DNA of 64,000 bases from Mastigocoleus testarum BC008 (GCF_001456025.1 NZ_LMTZ01000139.1:1-64000), one strand, 5' to 3'; counted from the stretch's first letter, positions 1 through 9,274 are shown. Translations and numbers: made by a program. The notes: a model not told the origin generated them from the sequence alone.

Positions 1-63
1 TGATGACAAAACCACGGCATGAATTAAATAAGCAATTACAGACTGTTTAAACCACAAGGGTTC

Positions 64-88
64 CAGCTTTTCTTAGTGCCATTCGTAT
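64..88. repeat. 25-bp dispersed repeat, copy 1
   Basis: An exact 25-base match, beginning CAGCTTTTCTTAG and ending CCATTCGTAT, recurs at 49290-49314 in the same orientation. Flanks differ, so it looks like a short dispersed intergenic repeat or the edge of a decayed mobile unit. The rest of 1-229 shows no convincing gene; an open frame ending at position 50 could be the tail of a gene lying outside the window. Confidence 0.6.
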
Positions 89-229
89 AAGACTCCTTTC
101 ACAGAACCTCCTACAGGCGTTATTGAGAGGTTAAAAGTACCTACAAAATGAACTTTACTGCTATTGGTACCATACTACCGAATACTATTACTGAATTAAG
201 GAAAGTTGATTCAGGACGAAACGTAAGTA

Positions 230-643
230 CTATAGATGCTGGGGATGTTTATCTTTCTCCCTCTCCTGGGAACACAGAGGACACAAACCATAAAATTCCA
301 AGGTATGATAAAAAATTTTGAATGGTAAGGATTGATATAGTCGACCTTCTAGTTCCTTAATCGGACAAAAATCTAAAGGAACTGAGTCACCACAATCTAC
401 ACAGGTGACATAATGTCGATCCCTATCTACCAAACTGTAAAGGGATTCACCATTGAGTTTTATACGGCTTTGTACTAAGCCCCATTTTTTCAATGCTTCT
501 AGGGAACGATAAACTGTAGCTAAACCCACGTGTGGATTAGAAGAACGCAATTTAATATACAAATTTTGAGCAGAAATCTGAGTATCAAGCTTTTCTAGCA
601 ATTTGATAATTTTCTTTTGATATTTAGTTAGTCCAGTTTTCAT
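230..643 (-). CDS. zur: Fur-family zinc-responsive repressor Zur (FurB type)
   Basis: A 137-residue Fur-family regulator. The N-terminal winged helix includes a recognition-helix segment at about residues 38-51 (HVGLATVYRSLEAL). The C-terminal half carries H77, the CVDC pair (C81, C84) and the CPLC pair (C121, C124), which is the structural zinc site of Fur/Zur proteins. Zur is inferred rather than Fur or PerR because the island downstream is full of zinc-linked genes with matching operators. The divergent COG0523 gene at 980 shares the upstream region, and the operator at 741-757 lies about 100 bp upstream of this start, so autoregulation is plausible. Assignment is by motif and context only. 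Confidence 0.85.
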   Translation of the reverse strand: MKTGLTKYQKKIIKLLEKLDTQISAQNLYIKLRSSNPHVGLATVYRSLEALKKWGLVQSRIKLNGESLYSLVDRDRHYVTCVDCGDSVPLDFCPIKELEGRLYQSLPFKIFYHTLEFYGLCPLCSQEREKDKHPQHL

Positions 644-740
644 TGTGACGATTTATTGAGATGTAATGTAATTTTGTACAAAATACTCATTGCAGTTTTT
701 CTTCATACTTTAGCTTGCTAAAAATAACTTTTGCGCTAAT

Positions 741-757
741 ATGATAACGATTCTCAT
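741..757. promoter_or_regulatory. putative Zur operator between zur and COG0523 gene
   Basis: ATGATAACGATTCTCAT is an imperfect palindrome of the TGATAAYGATTATCA type found before many genes in this window. It lies between zur (minus) and the His-rich COG0523 gene (plus). The remaining 644-979 spacer also holds an inverted repeat, GGAGGTGG at 811-818 and CCACCTCC at 863-870. Confidence 0.7.
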
Positions 758-979
758 TATATTTTAGTGCGATCAACTCATTAAATCAATCTCAAAATAA
801 TTGGAGCAAAGGAGGTGGTGAAGGATCGAGTTTTGTCTAAAAAGATATCAAAGCTGCAAATTCCACCTCCATCCTCAAGGGTTAATCGTACAGAATTAAT
901 TAGTGCGTAGTGCGCCTTTAGAAACAGGCTTTCTCCTACGCCGTAATATATTGCTAAATATTTTCTGAAAGGAGAAAAT

Positions 980-2080
980 ATGACTCAAATCACCGCACCC
1001 AAATCTGAAGTAATTCCCAATATTCCTAAACGGGGAATGCCTATTACGATTATTACAGGATTTTTAGGTAGTGGTAAAACCACATTATTGAATCAGATTC
1101 TTAATAATAAACAAGATTTGAAAGTCGCCGTACTTGTGAATGAATTTGGCGATATTAATATTGATAGTCAACTGCTCGTCTCTACAGATGACGACATGAT
1201 GGAATTGAGCAACGGTTGTATTTGTTGTACTATCAATGATGGTTTACTTGATGCTGTGTATCGAGTTTTAGAAAGGGAAGACCGTGTTGATTACATGGTC
1301 ATAGAAACAACAGGTGTAGCGGATCCACTCCCGATTATTTTAACATTTCTCGGTACAGAACTGAGGGATTTAACTAATATTGATTCTATCCTCACTGTTG
1401 TTGATGCAGAAGCTTTTAACCGGGAACATTTCCAAAGTGAAGCTGCTTTAAAACAGATAACTTATGGAGATATTATTCTCCTGAATAAAACTGACCTTGC
1501 GAGTAAAGAAAAACTCGCGGATTTAGAAGGTTTTATTTATGAAGTTAAAGCGGGTGCAAAAATTCTCCATACGACTTATGGTAAAGTAGCTTTGCCATTA
1601 ATCTTAGATGTGGACTTAACCCCCAAAGATGAGTATTCTTCGTTGATTGAAGAAGATACCCACGATGATCACGATCATGACCATCATGACCATGACCATC
1701 ATGACCATGACCATCATGACCATGACCACCATGACCATCATGACCATGACCACGAACATCACCACCATCACCACCATCATCACTCAGATCATTTAGAAAA
1801 TGATGGATTCGTTTCCATTTCTTTCCAAAGTGAACGACCTTTTGATGTCCATAAATTCGAAACATTTCTCGGTGAAGAAATGCCGCAAAATGTATTTAGA
1901 GCAAAGGGTATTCTTTGGTTTAGTGAGAGCGATCTACGCCACATATTTCAACTCAGTGGTCCTCGCTATCAATTAGATGCTGATGAATGGATGACTGCGC
2001 CCAAAAATCAAGTAGTTTTTATCGGTCGTGACTTGAACCGTGAGGAAATATATTCCCACCTGAATAATTGTTTAGTATAA
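980..2080 (+). CDS. COG0523 (CobW/ZigA-like) GTPase with His/Asp-rich metal-binding segment
   Basis: A 366-residue member of the G3E/COG0523 GTPases, the metallochaperone and metal-insertase family. The Walker A motif GFLGSGKT is at residues 27-34, the family metal-binding motif GCICC at 79-83, and the NKTD base-recognition motif near 167. A stretch of His and Asp, almost without other residues, runs from about 219 to 263 between the GTPase and CobW C-terminal domains. Such segments are known to chelate zinc. RBS GAAAGGAG precedes the ATG. First gene after the Zur-type operator at 741, heading a run to about 6.96 kb. Role in zinc delivery is inferred. Confidence 0.88.
   Translation: MTQITAPKSEVIPNIPKRGMPITIITGFLGSGKTTLLNQILNNKQDLKVAVLVNEFGDINIDSQLLVSTDDDMMELSNGCICCTINDGLLDAVYRVLEREDRVDYMVIETTGVADPLPIILTFLGTELRDLTNIDSILTVVDAEAFNREHFQSEAALKQITYGDIILLNKTDLASKEKLADLEGFIYEVKAGAKILHTTYGKVALPLILDVDLTPKDEYSSLIEEDTHDDHDHDHHDHDHHDHDHHDHDHHDHHDHDHEHHHHHHHHHSDHLENDGFVSISFQSERPFDVHKFETFLGEEMPQNVFRAKGILWFSESDLRHIFQLSGPRYQLDADEWMTAPKNQVVFIGRDLNREEIYSHLNNCLV
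1661..1785 (+). repeat. CATGAC/CATCAC codon-level tandem repeat encoding the His/Asp tail
   Basis: The coding DNA for the chelating segment is a run of CATGACCATGACCAT-like units, grading into CATCACCATCAC. Low-complexity repeats of this kind expand and contract by replication slippage, so the length of the tail is likely strain-variable. Confidence 0.75.
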
Positions 2081-2187
2081 ATTTAAAAGTCACAATCCAG
2101 GATTCACAATCTAGGAGTAAGACTCTTATATATAGCATTACGCTTTCGGATTAAGGCGTTTTCCTATTCTCTGTTCCCTTTAAAGCA

Positions 2188-2217
2188 AATGGGTAATTGC
2201 TTTTTTAATTACCCATT
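2188..2217. repeat. 11-bp perfect inverted repeat between COG0523 and P-loop genes
   Basis: AATGGGTAATT at 2188-2198 pairs with AATTACCCATT at 2207-2217 around a short T-rich loop. It may act as an attenuating or RNA-stabilising hairpin in the operon spacer. The TAATGGG theme matches the heptamer repeats near 44.2 kb. Confidence 0.5.
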
Positions 2218-2234
2218 CCCATTACCCAATTTCT

Positions 2235-3014
2235 ATGAATGTACCTCTAATTTCCGTTGTTGTAGGTCCTGTAGGTTCTGGAAAAACTGCTTGGATTTCT
2301 CAACAAATCCAAGATACAAGCTCTGTAGAAGATAAACATATTATTTACTTCAGTCCCGGCACTGGTAACATTTCTATAGATAAAAACCATATAGCTGCTG
2401 ATTTTCCTAACATACAAGTTTTCGGAGATGGTCAAGAAATGGATTTGCTTAAGCAAATTCCAACAGCTAAAGCAGTTTATATGGAAGTAGGATTTTACTT
2501 GGAGTTGCAAAGCTTAACACAAATATTAGATCGTTTACCCTACCATGTCATAGCTGTTTTACCATCTCACCTCCAAGATTCTGAATATCATGCTTGGGCT
2601 GATGAAATCATTCCAGGGATACCAGCTAAAACCGATTCATCTAACCATTTGTGGCGAGTAGGAACTAATTCTCAAGTGATTGATGAAGATAGTTTAGAGG
2701 AGTTTTGGTACGAATTAACTCACGGTGCTTATGGTAACGTTACCCGCGCCAAAGCAATTTTTGATGTTAATGACGGTAGAAGTATTTACTGTGATTTTGT
2801 TGCGGGTATACCCCAAGCAGATTTTTTAGAATTAAATCTACCCCGTTACCTGGAAGGTAGACCGGAACGTTTTAGCGGTATTGAAGTGGTGGGAGAAAAC
2901 TTAGATGAAGTAACTTTGAAGCAAACTTTATCTGATTGTTGTTTATCAGATTCTTTGATTGAGCAATATCAGCAACAAGTTAAGCAAATGTTATTAGAGG
3001 GGATTCAAGCATGA
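2235..3014 (+). CDS. CobW-related P-loop NTPase lacking the CxCC motif
   Basis: A 259-residue protein starting with a P-loop (GPVGSGKT, residues 11-18). The C-terminal part (about 165-200, containing NVTRAKAIFDVNDGRSIYCDF) resembles the CobW C-terminal domain. The GCICC metal motif of true COG0523 proteins is absent and I see no clear NKxD motif, so this is a divergent relative. Its stop overlaps the start of the metallophosphoesterase by four bases (ATGA), which indicates tight translational coupling. A decayed copy of its first 50 codons lies at 9779-9925, again directly before a metallophosphoesterase-like gene, so the two genes behave as a module. Function unknown; a zinc-deficiency role is inferred from context. 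Confidence 0.7.
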   Translation: MNVPLISVVVGPVGSGKTAWISQQIQDTSSVEDKHIIYFSPGTGNISIDKNHIAADFPNIQVFGDGQEMDLLKQIPTAKAVYMEVGFYLELQSLTQILDRLPYHVIAVLPSHLQDSEYHAWADEIIPGIPAKTDSSNHLWRVGTNSQVIDEDSLEEFWYELTHGAYGNVTRAKAIFDVNDGRSIYCDFVAGIPQADFLELNLPRYLEGRPERFSGIEVVGENLDEVTLKQTLSDCCLSDSLIEQYQQQVKQMLLEGIQA

Positions 3015-3820
3015 AACTAGCCGTAATATCATGTCTTCATGGCAATATTGAAGCTTTGGATGCTGTGTTATTAGACATAGAACAACACAAAGCCGAAAAA
3101 ATCTTTTGTTTGGGAGATTTAGTTGGATATGGTCCTTATCCTAATGAAGTGGTTGAAAAAATTCGTTCTCTGAATATTCCCACCTGTACTGGTTGTTGGG
3201 ATGAAGATATCGTTGAAGGTTTGAATGCTTGTGATTGTAGTTATCCTTCTTTATTAGCAGAAAAACGCGGTATTATTGCCCATGAATGGGCTAATGAACA
3301 GATAAAACCAGAAAACCGTGATTTCTTAGCTCAGTTACCTCATGTTCTCAAAGAGGATAATTTAGCCTTTGTCCATGGAAGTCCCCACAGCAACCACGAA
3401 TATTTATTACCAGAACTCGATGCATTTGTAGCCTTAGAAAGGGTAATTTCATCAGGTGCTGATGTGCTTTTTTGCGGTCACACCCATCGACCTTATTTCC
3501 GTAATTTAGATTCTGGTCATTTAAAAGTTCAAATTGAAAGCAAAGATTTATCTGAGGAAAGAAGTTTTACTGCGACCCTTAAGAAAATTATTAATGCAGG
3601 TTCGGTGGGAGAACCAAGACATGGACGACCAAATGCAACTTATGTCATTTATGACACTGATACTCAAGAGGTGAGATTACGAGAAGTTGCTTACAATTAT
3701 CAAAAAACCTGTGCAGCAATTCTTGACAAGGGATTACCCGCAATTTTTGCTTGGCGTTTGGCGCGGGGAATAGAGTTTGCAGAACGTGCAGATGACCCAA
3801 CTCATGTTTGTACTAGGTAG
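3011..3820 (+). CDS. calcineurin-like metallophosphoesterase with altered motif I
   Basis: A 269-residue metallophosphoesterase of the YfcE/MPP type. Motif I reads C8-L-H10 where the family usually has D-x-H. The second motif GD is at 35-36. The usual GNHD position reads GCWDE (61-65). VHGSPHSNH (121-129) and GHTH (156-159) are intact. Substitution of the first Asp by Cys and loss of the Asn-His pair suggest changed metal preference or reduced catalysis. It is translationally coupled to the upstream P-loop gene. Substrate unknown. A more degenerate paralogue is at 9939-10688. Confidence 0.75.
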   Translation: MKLAVISCLHGNIEALDAVLLDIEQHKAEKIFCLGDLVGYGPYPNEVVEKIRSLNIPTCTGCWDEDIVEGLNACDCSYPSLLAEKRGIIAHEWANEQIKPENRDFLAQLPHVLKEDNLAFVHGSPHSNHEYLLPELDAFVALERVISSGADVLFCGHTHRPYFRNLDSGHLKVQIESKDLSEERSFTATLKKIINAGSVGEPRHGRPNATYVIYDTDTQEVRLREVAYNYQKTCAAILDKGLPAIFAWRLARGIEFAERADDPTHVCTR

Positions 3821-3859
3821 GAGATTGCTTAATATTCCATGGTTTAGCTGCAATTTCAA

Positions 3860-4010
3860 AATATAATGATTTTTTACAAAAATATGGTTGTAAAACATTC
3901 AAACGGCTGTGGGAGTGTGTCTCTAACCCAACTGTAGCCATTAATAGGGGTAGTCATAATTTGGGTGGAAATGAAATTCATTATCAACTTAACAATTGTT
4001 TACTATAATT
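3860..4010 (+). pseudogene. fused fossils: metallophosphoesterase fragment plus COG0523 3' end
   Basis: Positions about 3863-3940 match the part of the 9939-10688 gene encoding LLQKYGGETVKLLWE and the following SVSRPT, with one frame disruption. Immediately after, about 3970-4008 reads NEIHYQLNNCL plus stop, matching the C terminus EEIYSHLNNCLV of the His-rich COG0523 protein. No start or intact frame exists. The remaining spacer to 4192 has no recognised feature and no clear operator before folE. Confidence 0.7.
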
Positions 4011-4192
4011 TAAATAGCGTTAGTAATTATTGCTTGTTGCATAGTTAGTTGAAGAACTGTAGATACACTAACCCGGTTAGATTTTATTTGTCTAATCCCT
4101 GGGGGTAATATTCTATTGCGTCTATTTTGGTAAATATCAACTGATAACTAATAAGTAATGATTGTTGACTAAAAAGCAATTAAGTTAAAATA

Positions 4193-4843
4193 ATGACTTT
4201 ATCTTTCCGTCCCGAATTAAATTCTGTCGAGCAAGTTGTTTCATCTTTGTCTACACAAAATAGACCAACTGTTACGGATGAAGAGATGATGCAGGCTGTG
4301 AGAACCTTACTACTTGGATTAGGAGAAGATCCAGATAGAGAAGGACTCAAAGATACTCCTAAAAGAGTCATGAAAGCCTTACAGTTTTTGACAAAGGGAT
4401 ACCATGAGTCTTTGGACGAGCTGTTAAATGGTGCAGTATTTACAGAAGATGCCAATGAAATGGTATTGGTCAGAGATATTGATATTTTCAGTTCCTGCGA
4501 ACACCATATCCTACCAATTCTTGGTCGCGCTCACGTTGCTTATATTCCGAATGGGAAAGTGATTGGATTATCAAAAATTGCCCGCATTTGTGAAATGTAC
4601 GCAAGACGTTTACAAGTACAAGAAAGATTGACTTTACAAATAGCTGATGCGCTCCAAGGTTTACTCAAACCCCAAGGTGTAGCAGTAGTTGTAGAAGCTA
4701 GTCATATGTGTATGGTCATGCGTGGCGTACAAAAACCTGGTTCTTGGACTGTTACTAGTGCAATGCGTGGTGTATTTGCTGAAGATGCAAAAACTCGCGA
4801 GGAGTTTATGAATTTGATTCGACACAAGGCTAATTTTCATTAA
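4193..4843 (+). CDS. folE: GTP cyclohydrolase I (FolE, type IA)
   Basis: A 216-residue GTP cyclohydrolase I, which converts GTP to dihydroneopterin triphosphate, the first step of folate and pterin synthesis. CEHH at 102-105 and HMCM at 171-174 supply the zinc ligands C102, H105 and C173 of the classical zinc-dependent enzyme. It is therefore a paralogue that still uses the zinc site rather than a FolE-IB replacement. It sits inside the zinc island, 17 bp upstream of a small COG0523 gene and followed by cysS, so a metallochaperone-client relationship is attractive. Presence of a second folE elsewhere is expected but not visible here. Confidence 0.93.
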   Translation: MTLSFRPELNSVEQVVSSLSTQNRPTVTDEEMMQAVRTLLLGLGEDPDREGLKDTPKRVMKALQFLTKGYHESLDELLNGAVFTEDANEMVLVRDIDIFSSCEHHILPILGRAHVAYIPNGKVIGLSKIARICEMYARRLQVQERLTLQIADALQGLLKPQGVAVVVEASHMCMVMRGVQKPGSWTVTSAMRGVFAEDAKTREEFMNLIRHKANFH

Positions 4844-4859
4844 TATATAATTTTAGGCA

Positions 4860-5465
4860 ATGGTCAACCAAAACTCGCCATTGCCTGCTACCCTAATTTT
4901 GGGGTTTGCGGGTAGTGGAAAAACTAGTTTAATTCAACATCTGAGTAATCAGACTGGGACTGCTGTAGAACATATACAAAGTGGTTCTTCAGAACTCGGC
5001 AGTGGTTGTATTTGCTGTACTGGACTCAAAGATTTAAAACAGTTAATTAAAGATTTACTTATTGCTAGAGAAAGTGGAAAAATTGAATGCCAGCAATTAT
5101 TTATCGAAGCTGGTCACGAAACCGATCCAATTCCGGTTATCAGAACAATTCGACAATCTTTTTCTCCAGAAAGTATTTTTTTGAAAGAAGCGATTACAGT
5201 AATTAATGCAGCAAACTATCCACCTACAGATGCAGAACGTTACTTAGTTACTAATCAAATATTCTTTGCCGATAAAATAGTAGTCAATCACTGCGACCGC
5301 GCAACTGACGAGCAAATAAATAAATGCCATAAGCATATTCGTGGAGTAAAATGGCAGCCAATATTTAATTCTATTCAAGGAATTGTTAACACTAATGATT
5401 TTTGTGTGTCTTCAACAGTAGAAGCATTTGCGGGTGTTTCTAATGTAATTTCTTTTTCCTCCTAA
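4860..5465 (+). CDS. short COG0523 GTPase (GTPase domain only)
   Basis: A 201-residue COG0523 protein reduced to the GTPase half. Walker A GFAGSGKT is at residues 15-22 and the metal-binding motif GCICC at 49-53. VNHCD near 137-141 takes the place of NKxD, an unusual base-recognition motif. The CobW C-terminal domain is absent. The ATG lies within a hairpin (AGGCAATGG ... CCATTGCCT, about 4855-4886), which could influence initiation. A decayed copy of this start region lies at about 9541-9610. Sandwiched between folE and cysS, it may deliver metal to one of them; this is inference. Confidence 0.8.
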   Translation: MVNQNSPLPATLILGFAGSGKTSLIQHLSNQTGTAVEHIQSGSSELGSGCICCTGLKDLKQLIKDLLIARESGKIECQQLFIEAGHETDPIPVIRTIRQSFSPESIFLKEAITVINAANYPPTDAERYLVTNQIFFADKIVVNHCDRATDEQINKCHKHIRGVKWQPIFNSIQGIVNTNDFCVSSTVEAFAGVSNVISFSS

Positions 5466-5501
5466 ATTTATTGATAAAAAAACTGATAATTGATAATTGA
5501 C

Positions 5502-6965
5502 ATGGCTCTGACAATATACAATACCCTCACCCGTCTTAAAGAAACCTTTCAACCTTTAGAACCAGGAAAGGTCAAAATGTACTGCTGTGGTGTCACCGTG
5601 TATGATTATTGTCATCTGGGTCATGCAAGGTCTTATATTGTTTGGGATACGGTGCGACGCTATTTAGAATTTAGCGGTTATGAAGTGTGTTACCTGCAAA
5701 ACTTTACCGACATTGATGACAAAATTCTCAATCGCGCTAACGCTGAGAATACATCAATGGAAGAGGTTTCCCAAAAGTACATTCAAGCTTACTTTGAAGA
5801 TATTCGTCGCTTAAATGTCATCGATGCATCTGAGTATCCCCGTGTGACTGAAAATATCACCCCTATTCATCAGTTGATTGCAGAATTAGAACGAAAAGAC
5901 TACGCTTATGCGGTAAATGGAGATGTCTATTACAAGACCGAAAACTTTTCTGAATATGGCAAACTTTCTGGTAAGCATTTAGAAGATATGCAAGCTGGGG
6001 CAAGTGGTAGAGTTGATTTAGAAGACTTATCTGGAAAGAAGAAACATAAACCATCTGACTTTGCCTTGTGGAAAGCAGCAAAACCGGGAGAACCTGCTTG
6101 GGAGTCACCTTGGGGAATGGGAAGACCGGGATGGCACGTTGAATGTTCGGCAATGATTCGTGCTAATTTGGGAGAAACCATTGATATTCATGGTGGTGGT
6201 GGTGATTTGGTATTTCCCCATCATGAAAATGAAATCGCTCAATCAGAAGTAGTCACAGGTAAACCGCTTGCTAATTACTGGGTGCATAACGGTATGGTGA
6301 CTGTGAATGGTGAAAAAATGTCCAAGTCTCTAGGTAATTTTACGACAATTCGAGAATTACTTGAGCGGCCAATCGACCCAATGGTTATAAGGTTATTTGT
6401 ACTGCAAGCTCATTACCGCAAGCCTTTGGATTTTACAGAGGATGCTATTTATTCCGCTCAAAATGCTTGGGAAACTCTCAAAGCTGGTTTGCTATTCCGA
6501 TATCATTATGGCGAACAATTGGGATGGAAGGAAACAGATCTAAATCCAAAAACTGAATTGCAAAACTCTCAGATAAACAGCTTTCAAGTAGCAATGGATG
6601 ATGATTTTAATACACCTGGGGGATTAGCTGTATTATTTGAACTAGCTAAAGAACTGCGTCGGAATGCTAATATCATCACTCATCAAGGTAATACTGAAAT
6701 TCCTTCAGAACAGTTAAAGCAAATGTGGCAAACTTTAGTGACATTAGCAAAGGTTTTTGGACTTGAAATTTTATCCCCAGCAGAAAATAAAAACCCATCA
6801 GAAGTAATTAGTAATGAAGAAATTTTAGCTTTAATTGAGCAACGACGAGATGCACGTAAAAATCGTAACTTTGCTTCATCCGATTCTATTCGCAACCAAT
6901 TACAAGCTGTAGGAGTAAATTTAATCGACCAACCTAATGGCGAAACTCGCTGGTATCGGGAATAA
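5502..6965 (+). CDS. cysS: cysteinyl-tRNA synthetase
   Basis: About 487 residues, starting at the ATG encoding MALTIYNTL rather than an upstream TTG. The class I signatures are HLGH in the N-terminal region and KMSKS in the second half. The zinc ligands of CysRS are present: a Cys of the MYCCG motif (C28/C29), the Cys of HVECSAM, and His and Glu of FPHHENE. It charges tRNA-Cys. In cyanobacteria a cysS paralogue in a Zur-regulated cluster is a known arrangement. Here it follows folE and the short COG0523 gene closely on the same strand. No operator is seen directly upstream, so it probably depends on upstream promoters. Confidence 0.93.
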   Translation: MALTIYNTLTRLKETFQPLEPGKVKMYCCGVTVYDYCHLGHARSYIVWDTVRRYLEFSGYEVCYLQNFTDIDDKILNRANAENTSMEEVSQKYIQAYFEDIRRLNVIDASEYPRVTENITPIHQLIAELERKDYAYAVNGDVYYKTENFSEYGKLSGKHLEDMQAGASGRVDLEDLSGKKKHKPSDFALWKAAKPGEPAWESPWGMGRPGWHVECSAMIRANLGETIDIHGGGGDLVFPHHENEIAQSEVVTGKPLANYWVHNGMVTVNGEKMSKSLGNFTTIRELLERPIDPMVIRLFVLQAHYRKPLDFTEDAIYSAQNAWETLKAGLLFRYHYGEQLGWKETDLNPKTELQNSQINSFQVAMDDDFNTPGGLAVLFELAKELRRNANIITHQGNTEIPSEQLKQMWQTLVTLAKVFGLEILSPAENKNPSEVISNEEILALIEQRRDARKNRNFASSDSIRNQLQAVGVNLIDQPNGETRWYRE

Positions 6966-6975
6966 TTATGATAAT

Positions 6976-9084
6976 TTACTGCGAACTATTTTGCTGCCAC
7001 ACTCTAATTCCGCCATCCCTAGTACTACTTACTAAAAATTCTCCATTACCACTAAAATTAAGCGAGGTAATTTGATATATGCTGCCCAGTTCAAGAGTAC
7101 AAATATTGCTATCAGTGTCTATATCCCAAAGGTTGATAGTAGAAAAACTATTAGAAACAGCTTGAGTAAATGCAAGAGTTTTTCCGTCAGGTGTGAAAGC
7201 CATATAACTGTGCCAATTCGGTTGAAAACGATTAATAATACGTATTTTTTCTCCAGAGCTAACTTGCCATAACGTGATGTAATTGGTGTTGGCGATCGCT
7301 AAAATCTCACCATCTGGACTGAACAGTACACAAACAGGTTCTTTTTCAGTATGATCGGTGTTGAGAATACGAATCAACCTACCAGTTTCAATTTCCCAGA
7401 TTGCAAACTCAGATATATTATGCCGAGTAGCTATAAGACGCTTGTCTGGGCTAAAAATAATCTGCCATACTTCATCGTAATCGCCTGCGAGCGTACAAAC
7501 AGTTTTACCATTACGAACTTGCAATATTTTTACAGGACACTCACGACGTTTAATAACTGCTAATAAATCCCCATATTGATTGATAGTTCTTGAAGCGAAA
7601 GGTTCGTCATAACCACGATATTTTATCGACTTAATTTTCTTGCCTGTTGTAACTTCCCATATAAAAATTTTTGATGGAGTAATTGTGTTGCAACTTTCAT
7701 GAACGCTGATTAAAAATTTACCATCCTGACTAAAGACAATTTCTCCAACAAAAACAATTCTTGTCGAAATTCCAAATCTATAGGAGTTATATCTGAGACA
7801 ACGTAGAAAAGCACCGCTGCGTGTATCCCAAAGTTTAATCATGTCGTTGGAACTATCAACAGTGGCGATTATCTTGCCGTCGGGACTAATGGCTACTTCT
7901 TCACTGCGATACTCGAAATAGTCAGAGCAAATTCTTTTATCTGACATCCAATGACCAAGGAAGGATTTATGCTCTTTACCACTTTTCACATCCCACAAGG
8001 TAATCCCGCCATTATTGTAGCCAGCGCCACTTGCCAAAGTTTGCCCATCTGGAGTGAACGCTAAGGTTTGAATCGGGTCATGAGAAATGCTACCAACAAA
8101 AGTCCTAATCTTTTTAATTGTTAACGGTTGCGACCGTTCTTTTCTCAGTTGCCATAAGGTAATACCACCAGATGAATCACCACTGGCTAAAAATTGGTCG
8201 TCAGGGCTAAAAGCAAGAGATGTAATTTTGTGTTGTAAGCCTCGTGAGTCTTGGCTTCCAAATCCTTCAAAGCGCCAAATTTCTTTACCCGTAGCGGCTT
8301 CTGACAATACAATAACTCTTCTACAAATATCGCCGCAATTACTAGCTAAAATACGACCGTCTGAGCTAAAGGCAAGAGTCCCAGTATACTTAGTTTCTGC
8401 TGTAACATTCGGTAGTGGGATAGTGCCAAGTTCCATCCCTGTTTTTACTTCCCACAGCTTAATTTTTTCTTGATCTTGTCTGTCAGGATAAAAATCACTC
8501 GAACCACGAAACCAGATTAAGCTAGCAAAGATTTTGCCATCCGGACTAAATAGATTTTGGTAAATTTCGTTTTTACTAACGTTGTGTCCAAGAAAAAGAG
8601 TATAAATTTCTTTTTCTGTAGACATGTCCCAAAATTTCACAGTACCTGCATCCGAAGCTGCAACCGCTATTTGCAAATCTGGACTGACAGCAAGACATTG
8701 GTTGTGGTTCTCAAAAGGTAATTTTAGCGTTCTTGCATTAATTACTTCACGCCGGTTTAAATCCCAAATAAAACCGTTGCAAGTTAAAGATTTTCCATCT
8801 GGGCTGAAAAATGCCGATAGACACCACTCAAACTCAAGTCTTCCTCCATATCTTCCTTTAGCTCCATCCAAATTCATCAGATCGGAATAATTGGCAGAAT
8901 AAATTTTTTGCGAAGTTGTAACGTCCCATAAATTTACAAATTCAGTCGATCTAAAAGAGAAGCTAGCTAATATTCTCCCATCAGGACTAAAAACAATTTT
9001 GTCTACATAACGAGAAGTAGTAGGTATACATTCCCAACTGCGATCCGTGTTTTCAGAAGGGGACGGCTGTGAATTTAAAACCAT
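6976..9084 (-). CDS. large WD40-repeat protein
   Basis: A 702-residue protein made almost entirely of WD40 repeats, with many FSPDG and LWDV/LWQV units, predicting one or two beta-propellers. There is no kinase, caspase or membrane domain and no signal peptide, so it should be cytosolic and act as a protein-interaction scaffold. It converges on cysS with a gap of only 10 bp. A second, shorter WD40 protein (22423-23502) lies next to another COG0523 gene, so WD40 proteins recur in this zinc island. Partner unknown. No Zur-type operator was found upstream of it. Confidence 0.85.
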   Translation of the reverse strand: MVLNSQPSPSENTDRSWECIPTTSRYVDKIVFSPDGRILASFSFRSTEFVNLWDVTTSQKIYSANYSDLMNLDGAKGRYGGRLEFEWCLSAFFSPDGKSLTCNGFIWDLNRREVINARTLKLPFENHNQCLAVSPDLQIAVAASDAGTVKFWDMSTEKEIYTLFLGHNVSKNEIYQNLFSPDGKIFASLIWFRGSSDFYPDRQDQEKIKLWEVKTGMELGTIPLPNVTAETKYTGTLAFSSDGRILASNCGDICRRVIVLSEAATGKEIWRFEGFGSQDSRGLQHKITSLAFSPDDQFLASGDSSGGITLWQLRKERSQPLTIKKIRTFVGSISHDPIQTLAFTPDGQTLASGAGYNNGGITLWDVKSGKEHKSFLGHWMSDKRICSDYFEYRSEEVAISPDGKIIATVDSSNDMIKLWDTRSGAFLRCLRYNSYRFGISTRIVFVGEIVFSQDGKFLISVHESCNTITPSKIFIWEVTTGKKIKSIKYRGYDEPFASRTINQYGDLLAVIKRRECPVKILQVRNGKTVCTLAGDYDEVWQIIFSPDKRLIATRHNISEFAIWEIETGRLIRILNTDHTEKEPVCVLFSPDGEILAIANTNYITLWQVSSGEKIRIINRFQPNWHSYMAFTPDGKTLAFTQAVSNSFSTINLWDIDTDSNICTLELGSIYQITSLNFSGNGEFLVSSTRDGGIRVWQQNSSQ

Positions 9085-9194
9085 GTCTAATGCAAATGGG
9101 AATATCTATTTTAAGTTCTTATTTAATTTCTAAGGCAAACACGCCTCAAAATGGAACCATTGAGATAATTAAGTAGATGCTATCATATGTATTT

Positions 9195-9274
9195 AGGACT
9201 TACGCAAAAACTCTGAGATTGCTTCCTGACACTGCGTTTCCGTCGCAATGACAAATCTTCTTTGCGTAAGTCCT
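9195..9274. mobile_element. 80-bp MITE-like inverted-repeat element
   Basis: AGGACTTACGCAAA at 9195-9208 is repeated in inverted orientation as TTTGCGTAAGTCCT at 9261-9274. The 14-bp perfect ends around 52 bp of non-coding DNA look like a small non-autonomous element mobilised by a transposase encoded elsewhere. No clear target duplication is seen. Confidence 0.6.

Noticed and set aside
1545..1865. 106-codon minus frame rich in Gly/His/Asp
   Set aside because: It is the antisense shadow of the His/Asp codon repeat in the COG0523 gene.
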